This document shows, one piece after another, positions 6,806 through 13,365 of a stretch of DNA of 21,050 nucleotides. Source of the stretch: Deltaproteobacteria bacterium. Its GTDB lineage: Bacteria > UBA10199 > DSSB01. Position 1 is the first letter of the stretch; the number at the start of each line of letters is the position of its first letter. Location of the stretch: the NCBI GenBank assembly GCA_021772695.1, contig JAJFLL010000275.1, forward strand, positions 1-21,050, in the 5' to 3' direction. The position numbers and the translations under genes were made by a program. Below the pieces are notes generated by a model that worked only from the letters and a program-made list of their open reading frames with translations, made no database searches and had not been told where the DNA came from.

Positions 6806-8655
6806 AGGGCCATCGCCTCAACGCACAAACCGGACTGCAAGAGGCGATGCTTTTCTTCTAATACTGCTTCAGCATATTCTCTGCCTGAAAAATAGTCCTG
6901 AAGCCTTTCACTCATAGGGCAAATTTGATTACCGGCTATCCAGGATACCTTTTCTCCATTCTCTAAAACCAATTTTTCATCATGCACCAATTGCGAAGCG
7001 GTGGATAAATTAAAATCCTGCAAGACTTCCTTCATGGCCTGGTAACGACCCTCGACGAGGGGGTCTAAAAAGTGGTGTAAGGAATCAGAACCGAAAGCAA
7101 TATGGAAGTAGGACGGACGAAATAAGATTCCATCACCCTTAATGCGTTTACCCATTTGGATCAGCAATTCATGGGCTTCTTCTGCCACGCCCAAGCCAGG
7201 AAATTTTTGCCCGGGGAACTGAGGGTTTTGTGGAGTAAATTTTTTTTGCGGGTCTTGGAGTAACAGCCACTCTACGGTCAACAATTCGAGAGGTTTTTCT
7301 TCAGGACCTTTTTGGGGAAATGGCAGCAGCTCCTTTCTCAAAACTACTTCAGCTAGCAGAGAGTAATTTTCATGAGTATGTTCCTTCGGTTTGCCCTCAA
7401 CCCGGACCAATTGCCGGGAGGGATCCGTGGGGTTAACCTCCACTTTTAAAGAGTCATAGCCCAACTCCCTTAATCGGGGCAAAAACCCAAAGCGCTCTAA
7501 TGCCACCTCGACCCCGTGGGCAGAATAATAGTCCAAAATTTTATGATGACTCTGGTTGCCATGCAGGGAGTCAGAGATATCCTCGGCGGATATGTTTAAA
7601 TTGTCCCAATCTTCCACCTGTAATTCCGATGGATCCAAGCTTTTGGAAATTTTTGAAAAATGGTGATGAAGTTCTTCTTCACTGTCACAGATAATTTCTT
7701 TTTGATAGCCGATGAGGAACAAGATTAGATTCAAGCTACAGAGGCAGGCGCTGCGGCTATACCCACCGGCTAAGGTAATGACCAAGGGAATGCCTCGATC
7801 TTGGGCTGATTTCACCACAAATTGATCCCGTTCTAAGACACCTTCCACGCTCAGGTCGAATTCTCCCAAGGGGTCCTGAGTCAAAACATCATTGCCCGCA
7901 ATATAGAAGATCAAGCCCGGCTGATATTTGTCCAAAAATTTAGGCAGGGTTTCTGTTAGTAAGTCCAGGTAGGTTTCATCGTTGGTATGTTCAGGTAATT
8001 TAAAATGAAACCGATGTTCCTTTGGGTCGGGAGCCCAGGTGGATCCTTCGATGGAATAGGGAATCACCGTGGCGTCATCGATGAAGGCATGATTATTTCC
8101 ATTCCCTTGGTGGTAATCTAAGTCGATGATGGCGATGGGTTGATGAAAACCGTTTTTTCGAATCTTAGCAATGGTCACCGCGACATCATTGAATACGCAA
8201 AAACCGCTGCCGCGATCGGGTTCGGCATGATGAAACCCTCCTCCTAGATTGAAGGCCACGGGATATTTTTTTTTCAATACTTCACCGGTAGCGGCCAGGG
8301 TGCCGCCAACGGCGAGACGTTGGGCACGTAACATGGGATCCACCTGGATATGCTCCTTTTCTAAGCCGAAGATATGAGCCAGGGTTTCTGGTTGAGTGGT
8401 GGATTCTACGTAGTCGGCCGAATGAACCAATCTAAGGTCTCTAATGGAAACTTCCTTCGGAGCATGGATATCACCAGAACGGATCAATTTTTGATGAACC
8501 AAATGGGATAAAATACTCTTACCCCGGTAGGGGATAATACCCCGCGTACGACCGGTACGTGCTAATTCGGGGACTTCATATGCAGGATGGTACCAAAGGC
8601 TCAATTTCTTTTGGAGCCGTCGGCGGGCCATCAGCCTTTTTAGGAATCCTCTCAT
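6802..8655 (-). CDS. Histone-deacetylase-family amidohydrolase with an extra C-terminal region
   Basis: Residues 20-320 of 617 form a class II-like HDAC/AcuC/acetylpolyamine amidohydrolase domain. The active-site elements are all present: the His pair in GGGFHHAEP (H142, H143), zinc ligands D180 and H182 in DLDYHQGNGN, D256 in AGNDVLTQDPLG, and Tyr299 in LAGGYS. It should therefore be an active zinc hydrolase that removes acetyl groups from lysines or small acetylated amines in the cytoplasm. Residues 375-617 (for example TVEWLLLQDPQ, FRPSYFHIAFGS, HHFLDPLVEGRYQAM) are not part of the usual about 310-residue enzyme and I cannot assign them. The ATG at 8655 lacks a good ribosome site; Met9, preceded by AAAAGG, is an alternative start. 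It diverges from the SDR gene. The substrate is unknown. Confidence 0.9.
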   Translation of the reverse strand: MRGFLKRLMARRRLQKKLSLWYHPAYEVPELARTGRTRGIIPYRGKSILSHLVHQKLIRSGDIHAPKEVSIRDLRLVHSADYVESTTQPETLAHIFGLEKEHIQVDPMLRAQRLAVGGTLAATGEVLKKKYPVAFNLGGGFHHAEPDRGSGFCVFNDVAVTIAKIRKNGFHQPIAIIDLDYHQGNGNNHAFIDDATVIPYSIEGSTWAPDPKEHRFHFKLPEHTNDETYLDLLTETLPKFLDKYQPGLIFYIAGNDVLTQDPLGEFDLSVEGVLERDQFVVKSAQDRGIPLVITLAGGYSRSACLCSLNLILFLIGYQKEIICDSEEELHHHFSKISKSLDPSELQVEDWDNLNISAEDISDSLHGNQSHHKILDYYSAHGVEVALERFGFLPRLRELGYDSLKVEVNPTDPSRQLVRVEGKPKEHTHENYSLLAEVVLRKELLPFPQKGPEEKPLELLTVEWLLLQDPQKKFTPQNPQFPGQKFPGLGVAEEAHELLIQMGKRIKGDGILFRPSYFHIAFGSDSLHHFLDPLVEGRYQAMKEVLQDFNLSTASQLVHDEKLVLENGEKVSWIAGNQICPMSERLQDYFSGREYAEAVLEEKHRLLQSGLCVEAMAL

Positions 8656-8754
8656 CTAGGACCATTTTAGGTCTCTTTTGTATTTCTTTGAAGCTTCCTT
8701 TTACCAGCTCAAATATTACTGTTCTCCGGAGTAAAATTACCGCAACATGGGGCC
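8656..8754. promoter_or_regulatory. 99-bp divergent promoter region between the HDAC-like and SDR genes
   Basis: Both flanking genes read outward, so two promoters are expected here. An interrupted inverted repeat TTACT-N9-AGTAA (8716-8734) encloses the 8-bp palindrome CTCCGGAG (8724-8731). It lies 20 bases before the SDR start, a sensible place for an operator. No strong -35/-10 pair is obvious. Confidence 0.35.
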
Positions 8755-9585
8755 ATGGAAACCAGCATTTTTCGTGAAAAGCTGTTTGTAGGCCGTGTGG
8801 CTTTGATCACCGGCGGGGGAACCGGCATTGGCTTGCGCACCGCCCGAGAGTTTTCCCGGCTGGGGGCCACGGTTCTCATTGCCAGTCGTAACCCCAAGCA
8901 CCTCGAAACGGCTCTGCCGGCAATCACTGCTGAGGGCGGCCAGGCCCAGTCCTTCATCTGCAATGTTCGCGATGAAACCAGTGTAAAGGAATGCATTGCA
9001 GCGATTTTAAAAAAATATCCCAAGGTAGATTTTTTGGTGAATAACGCCGGCGGACAATTTCCTGCTCCTGCTGAGAAGATGACCAAAAAAGGTTGGGATG
9101 CGGTAATCGAGACCAATTTGACTGGCCCATTTTTAGTGTCCCGAGAAATATTCAACCAATGCTTTGAGCAACACGGTGGGGCCATCGTCAACGTGATCGC
9201 CAATATTTGGCGAGGTTTTCCCATGATGGCCCATACGGGCGCGGCCCGGGCCGGTGTCGATAATCTCACCAAGACACTGGCCTCGGAATGGGGGCGATAC
9301 GGGGTGAGGGTGAATGCGGTGGCCCCCGGCATCATTCATTCCAGCGGCCTCGATTCCTATGATGAGAATTTTCAACAAGTGGCATTGGGCATGAAACGTT
9401 TTAATCAAGCCTTTCGCTTGGGCACCGAAGCCGAGGTCGCCGCAGCCATCCTATTTTTATTCACCCCTGCCGCTGCCTTTATCACCGGAGAAACCCTGCG
9501 GGTCGACGGCGGAGATTCCCTATACTCGCCCAGTTATCCTCCGGTGGCCCATGATAAAATCCCACCCTTTGGCGAAGATGATTGA
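8755..9585 (+). CDS. SDR-family oxidoreductase, similar to peroxisomal trans-2-enoyl-CoA reductase / 2,4-dienoyl-CoA reductase
   Basis: The 276-residue Rossmann-fold protein has the cofactor loop TGGGTGIG at residues 19-26, NNAGGQF at 96-102, NLTG at 121-124 and the C-terminal SDR motif ITGETLRVDGG (243-253). The active-site segment reads HTGAARAGVDNLTK (160-173). The classical YxxxK is absent there. From memory, this segment, NNAGGQF and the DGG-SLY ending match the PECR/DECR branch, whose members reduce 2-enoyl- or 2,4-dienoyl-CoA with NADPH, rather than FabG. The likely role is reduction of unsaturated acyl-CoA, fitting the acyl-CoA genes nearby. No clear ribosome site precedes ATG 8755. 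It converges on the beta-keto acid cleavage enzyme gene across 59 bp without a terminator hairpin. Substrate specificity is inferred. Confidence 0.88.
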   Translation: METSIFREKLFVGRVALITGGGTGIGLRTAREFSRLGATVLIASRNPKHLETALPAITAEGGQAQSFICNVRDETSVKECIAAILKKYPKVDFLVNNAGGQFPAPAEKMTKKGWDAVIETNLTGPFLVSREIFNQCFEQHGGAIVNVIANIWRGFPMMAHTGAARAGVDNLTKTLASEWGRYGVRVNAVAPGIIHSSGLDSYDENFQQVALGMKRFNQAFRLGTEAEVAAAILFLFTPAAAFITGETLRVDGGDSLYSPSYPPVAHDKIPPFGEDD

Positions 9586-9644
9586 TAAAAAACAGAATCT
9601 TCCTCTGGTGTTTCAGTAGCCCTCGAATTGTAGATTTTTGCCGC

Positions 9645-10493
9645 TCAAGAGAGGTTTAAGATTTTTCGAGTTTGGGCGAGGTCGGCGGGTTTTTTGCCCT
9701 GCGCCTCGATCATGGCGACGGCTGCGGCCACCAATTCACCGTTGGATCGGGCCATCTCTTTATTGGGCAGGTAAAAATTGTCTTCCAAACCCACGCGAAG
9801 ATCCCCACCCAATTGGAGGGCCTCACCTAGAAGATCCCATTGCTTGCGGCCGATTCCGATGACTTCCCAATGGCTGCCTTCCGGTAAATTTTCGACCATG
9901 CAGGCTAAGTTGCCGGGCTTGGCAGGGATTCCCCCCAATACCCCCATGATCAAAGAAAAATGTGCCGGAGTTTTCAAGGTTCCTTGATGAATGAAGGGTT
10001 GGGCGTTGCCCACATGGCCCACGTCAAAGCATTCGAGTTCGGGGACGGCACCGGCGGCATTGATGCGCTCTAGACAAAACTGAATGTCTTTAAAGGGATT
10101 GGCAAAGACATGGTCGTGGTAAAAGGTTTTCTGGCTTCGGCTATAGATAGCGTAATTCATAGATCCCATATTCAATGCTGCAATTTCCGGTTGGTGATCG
10201 GTGATATGCGAAATACGTTCCTGAATGGGTAATCCGATGCCACCGGAAGAAAAGTTCAATAATACCGGACAACGTTTGCGAATTTGCGATTTGATTTCAC
10301 CGAAGACACTGGATTCCCAGGAAGGACCGCCGTCGGGGGTACGGGCGTGGATGTGCACCACGGTGGCACCGGCTTCATAGGCCCTGAGCGCCTCTTCAGC
10401 GATTTCAACGGGAGTATAGGGGATGGCCGGGCATTGTTCTTTTCTGGCCAATACCCCGGTGAGCGCGCAAGTGATAACGACTTGGTCTCTCAT
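9645..10493 (-). CDS. Beta-keto acid cleavage enzyme (BKACE, DUF849 / 3-keto-5-aminohexanoate cleavage family)
   Basis: The frame extends to 10571, but I place the start at 10493 (MRDQVVITCALTG, 282 residues). This matches the family N-terminus and forms an ATGA overlap with the stop of the upstream carboxyltransferase gene. The TIM-barrel family condenses a beta-keto acid with acetyl-CoA to give a new acyl-CoA plus acetoacetate or a related product, using a divalent metal. Seen: the metal-binding VHIHAR (His47, His49), NMGSMNY (108-114), ECFDVGH (154-160) and RVGLEDN (233-239, with metal ligand Glu237). It is third in the minus-strand operon after the acyl-CoA dehydrogenase and the carboxyltransferase and is translationally coupled to the latter. 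The substrate is not readable from sequence; the context suggests a short or branched acyl-CoA catabolite. Confidence 0.92.
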   Translation of the reverse strand: MRDQVVITCALTGVLARKEQCPAIPYTPVEIAEEALRAYEAGATVVHIHARTPDGGPSWESSVFGEIKSQIRKRCPVLLNFSSGGIGLPIQERISHITDHQPEIAALNMGSMNYAIYSRSQKTFYHDHVFANPFKDIQFCLERINAAGAVPELECFDVGHVGNAQPFIHQGTLKTPAHFSLIMGVLGGIPAKPGNLACMVENLPEGSHWEVIGIGRKQWDLLGEALQLGGDLRVGLEDNFYLPNKEMARSNGELVAAAVAMIEAQGKKPADLAQTRKILNLS

Positions 10494-12082
10494 ACGGGTG
10501 CGACCCCATGGCGTTTCTTGGGCCAGGGAATGTTTTTGTTGGCCGAGCATTCCAGGGTTTGAAGGATCCATCTCTTGGTGTCACGGGGCGAGATGATATC
10601 GTCGATATAGGCCGAAGCGGCGGCCCTTTCTAAGCTGATTTCCTTTTGGTATTGTTCGATCAAATTTTTTCGCTCACCTTGAGGATCAGCTGCCTGTTCG
10701 ATTTGTTTGCGAAATAAAATATTCACCGCACCCTCAGCACCCATCAAGGAAATTTCCGCACTGGGCCAAGCCACTATGCCATCGGGTTCATAACCTTTAC
10801 CGCACATCACGTAATAACCGGCGCCGTAGGCCTTGCGAATCACCACGGTAAGTTTGGGTACGGTAGCCTGAGAAACCGCGTAGAGCATTTTGGCCCCGTG
10901 CCGGATGATGCCCTGGCGTTCTACTTTAGACCCCACCATGAATCCCGGCACATCCTGCAAAAACAGCAGGGGGATATTGAAGGCGTCGCAAAGGTTGATG
11001 AAGCGAGCCCCCTTGTCGGCCGCGTCTACGTCGAGTACTCCTCCCATCACCATGGGTTGATTGGCGATTAGGCCCATCGGGAACCCGCAGATGCGGCCAA
11101 ATCCGACGATAAGATTTTTGGCGAAGTCCGGTTTGATTTCGAGAAAGTCTTTTCGGTCAACTATATGTTGAATGATGTGGTGCATGTCATAGGGTTTTTT
11201 CGAACTATCGGGGAGTACCTGTTCGATGGCAGGATCCACATATTCGTCGGCTTGGTCCGATTCAAACTCCGAAAAAGCCATGTCATCGTTCGCAGTGATG
11301 CCTAAAACCCTTTCAGGCCTTTGCTCACAGTTTTGCGGAAAAAAACTCAGGTATTTTTGAATGACCCGAATACATTCTTTGTCGTCAGGCACTTCAAGGT
11401 CACCGACGCCACTGATTTGGCAGTGTATTTTAGAGCCGCCTAAGTCTTCCATGGAGATATCTTCACCGATCACCGCTTTGACAAGAGGAGGACCGGCCAA
11501 GGCCATAGAACTGGTGCCTTGGACCATGGGAACGAAATCGGACAAGGCGGGAATGTAGGCGGTGCCGGCGGCGCAAGGTCCCATCAAGGCCGCCACTTGT
11601 GCGATAAAACCACTCAAAATGACAAGATCGTAAATAATTTTTACGAAGTCAGCGAATTGAGAACCGGCTAGTTCTTGAATACGGGCGCCGGCGGAATCGA
11701 GGAGCCACACCATGGGAATTTTGTCGCGAAGCGCCAACTCTCGTAGACGATCAACTTTTCTTTCTTGCACGTAGCCGATGGAACCGGCCATGACCGTGAA
11801 GTCGTAGGCCGCGCAGGCCGCGAGTCGCCCGTTGATTTTGCCGTAGCCCGTAATGCAACCGTCAGCGGGAGTTTCCCGACCGGCCATGTCGGGGTGGGTG
11901 GATTGGTGATGGGCTAAAATGCCCAGCTCGACAAAGGTCCCCGGGTCAAAGAGCAAGTCGAGCCTTTCCCGGGCGGTGAGTTTGCCGGCTTGGTGTTGCC
12001 GCTTGACCGCTTCGGCACCACCCATTTCTTTAATGGCGGCTTTTTGGGCCTCTAGTTTTTTGGTGGAATCTTCAAAGGACAT
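10490..12082 (-). CDS. Acyl-CoA carboxylase, carboxyltransferase (beta) subunit
   Basis: The 530-residue protein belongs to the propionyl-/methylcrotonyl-/acetyl-CoA carboxylase carboxyltransferase family (two crotonase-like halves), of usual length. It transfers CO2 from carboxybiotin to an acyl-CoA. Seen: the N-terminal KLTARERLDLLFDPGTFVE, the oxyanion-hole segment LLDSAGARIQE (about 129-139), MALAGPPLVKAV, and in the second half FLQDVPGFMVGSKVE and SAEISLMGAEGAVNILFR. The substrate is uncertain: LDSAGARIQE is PCC-like, while the position beside an acyl-CoA dehydrogenase recalls leucine-degradation operons. The biotin carboxylase/carrier subunit is not in the window and must be encoded elsewhere. 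It starts seven bases after the dehydrogenase stop, without a strong ribosome site, and overlaps the next gene through ATGA. Confidence 0.93.
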   Translation of the reverse strand: MSFEDSTKKLEAQKAAIKEMGGAEAVKRQHQAGKLTARERLDLLFDPGTFVELGILAHHQSTHPDMAGRETPADGCITGYGKINGRLAACAAYDFTVMAGSIGYVQERKVDRLRELALRDKIPMVWLLDSAGARIQELAGSQFADFVKIIYDLVILSGFIAQVAALMGPCAAGTAYIPALSDFVPMVQGTSSMALAGPPLVKAVIGEDISMEDLGGSKIHCQISGVGDLEVPDDKECIRVIQKYLSFFPQNCEQRPERVLGITANDDMAFSEFESDQADEYVDPAIEQVLPDSSKKPYDMHHIIQHIVDRKDFLEIKPDFAKNLIVGFGRICGFPMGLIANQPMVMGGVLDVDAADKGARFINLCDAFNIPLLFLQDVPGFMVGSKVERQGIIRHGAKMLYAVSQATVPKLTVVIRKAYGAGYYVMCGKGYEPDGIVAWPSAEISLMGAEGAVNILFRKQIEQAADPQGERKNLIEQYQKEISLERAAASAYIDDIISPRDTKRWILQTLECSANKNIPWPKKRHGVAPV

Positions 12083-12089
12083 GATGCTT

Positions 12090-13235
12090 TTAAAAACCCA
12101 AACGTTTGGCGATGATCTCTTTCATGATTTCCGAGGTTCCAGCCCCGATGGTGATCAAGCGAATATCTCTAAAATATCTCGAGATATCGTACTCGGCCAT
12201 GTAACCGGCCCCACCGTGGGCCTGCATGCATTCGTAGGCCACCCGTTGGGCCAAATCGCCGGCGAATAATTTTGCCATAGAAATCTCAGTGGTACATTCC
12301 TGGCCGGCGTTAAATAAAGTGACCGCGTGATAGGTCAAGCGACGAGCCGCTTCGATCTGCGTCTTCAATTCGGCAAACTTGTGTTGCCACACCTGAAAAT
12401 CCAAGACCCTTCTCCCAAAGGCCTTTCTCTCACGGGTGTATTGAATTGCGTCTTGCAAGGCTAAGTCTGCGGAGGCGTAGCTGCTGATGGCCGCAACCAA
12501 ACGCTCCCCTTGAAAATTTTTCATGATGTAGGTGAAGCCGAGATTTTCTTCACCCAGCAGGTATTTTTTAGGAATGCGGCAATCTTCAAAAAAGAGCAGG
12601 GCCGTATTAGAAGAATGATTGCCCAGCTTCTCGAGTTTTTTTCCCACCGCGAATCCCTTGGTGGCCGTGGGGAACAAGACCAGACTGATTCCTTTATGCC
12701 CCTCATCCCCGGTACGAACCGCCAAGGTGATAAAATCGGCCTGACCGCCGTTGGTGATGTAGGTTTTGGCACCGTTGATGACGTAGTCGTCGCCTTGGGC
12801 CTCGGCACGGGTTTGTAGATTGGCCACGTCGGAACCACAGCCCGGTTCAGTCACGCCCAAGGCCGCGATTTTTTCTCCCTTCAGGGCAGGGATGAGGAAT
12901 TCCTCTTTTTGGGCCTGGGTGCCCAGGGCGTTGAGGACCGGTGTGGCAATATCGGCCTGCACCATCAGGTCCATGGCCAGGCCCGCCATACGACAGCGAA
13001 CGATCTCTTCGCAAAAGACCACCTTGAACCAAGCATCGAGACCGCTGCCACCGACGGCTTCGGGAAAAGTAATGCCCAAAAATCCAAGGTCTGCGGCCTT
13101 TTTAAAAATTTCTTTGGGGTAGGCGCGCTCTAGTTCCCATTTCTCTTGGTGAGGCAGGAGTTCTTTTTCGGCAAAATCGCGAACGGTCTTGCGAAAGAGT
13201 TCATGTTCTGCAGTGAAGGGAGAGCCGATGGCCAT
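12090..13235 (-). CDS. Acyl-CoA dehydrogenase, long-chain (ACADL-like) type
   Basis: The frame is open to an ATG at 13316, but that codon lies inside the terminator hairpin. ATG 13235 gives MAIGSPFTAEHELFRKTVRDF, the normal family N-terminus, and a 381-residue enzyme. It is a FAD flavoprotein that introduces a 2,3-double bond into acyl-CoA and passes electrons to ETF. Seen: GVTEPGCGSDVAN (127-139), INGAKTYITNGG (153-164), the ERKAFG helix (269-274), MQAHGGAGYM (337-346) and AGTSEIMKEIIA (365-376). The catalytic Glu that short- and medium-chain enzymes carry just before GTSEI is Ala here. Instead Glu244 in FQGERL sits where isovaleryl- and long-chain enzymes place their base, as in mammalian LCAD. 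First gene of a three-gene operon. Confidence 0.94.
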   Translation of the reverse strand: MAIGSPFTAEHELFRKTVRDFAEKELLPHQEKWELERAYPKEIFKKAADLGFLGITFPEAVGGSGLDAWFKVVFCEEIVRCRMAGLAMDLMVQADIATPVLNALGTQAQKEEFLIPALKGEKIAALGVTEPGCGSDVANLQTRAEAQGDDYVINGAKTYITNGGQADFITLAVRTGDEGHKGISLVLFPTATKGFAVGKKLEKLGNHSSNTALLFFEDCRIPKKYLLGEENLGFTYIMKNFQGERLVAAISSYASADLALQDAIQYTRERKAFGRRVLDFQVWQHKFAELKTQIEAARRLTYHAVTLFNAGQECTTEISMAKLFAGDLAQRVAYECMQAHGGAGYMAEYDISRYFRDIRLITIGAGTSEIMKEIIAKRLGF

Positions 13236-13244
13236 GATCCAAAA

Positions 13245-13273
13245 AAGGTAGGCCAAAAGGCGGTGAGGGTCAA
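13245..13273 (-). promoter_or_regulatory. Candidate sigma70-type promoter for the acyl-CoA dehydrogenase operon
   Basis: Reading the minus strand, TTGACC (13268-13273) and TACCTT (13245-13250) are separated by exactly 17 bases, just downstream of the terminator that ends the preceding operon. Transcription from it would begin only a few bases before the ATG at 13235, implying a very short leader. The hexamers match consensus only partly. Confidence 0.35.
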
Positions 13274-13282
13274 GTGGCCACT
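13273..13282. promoter_or_regulatory. 10-bp palindrome, possible operator
   Basis: AGTGGCCACT is a perfect 10-bp palindrome touching the upstream edge of the -35 candidate of the acyl-CoA dehydrogenase operon. A regulator site is plausible by position only; the bound protein is unknown. Confidence 0.3.
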
Positions 13283-13314
13283 CGAAATATCCAGCGAGCC
13301 AGGTCGAGTTAGGC

Positions 13315-13344
13315 AAAAAAAAGGCCCCGAGAAGGGGCCTTTTT
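13315..13344 (-). terminator. Strong rho-independent terminator of the activase/HgdB-like operon
   Basis: GGCCCC (13323-13328) and GGGGCC (13334-13339) form a GC stem around a five-base loop, extended by flanking A and T runs. On the minus strand the hairpin is followed by eight T residues. It lies 21 bases after the stop of the HgdB-like gene. The T run on the plus strand could make it bidirectional, although no plus-strand gene ends here. Confidence 0.9.
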
Positions 13345-13365
13345 CATAAAAATGAATCGAAACAG

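Noticed and set aside
10494..10571. A 26-codon upstream extension of the beta-keto acid cleavage enzyme gene, starting at ATG 10571.
   Set aside because: It lies wholly inside the carboxyltransferase gene in another frame and has no family similarity. The start at 10493 gives the conserved N-terminus and an ATGA coupling.
13236..13316. A 27-codon upstream extension of the acyl-CoA dehydrogenase gene, starting at ATG 13316.
   Set aside because: The codon sits at the edge of the terminator hairpin, in its A/T run, and the extra residues do not resemble the family. ATG 13235 gives the normal N-terminus.
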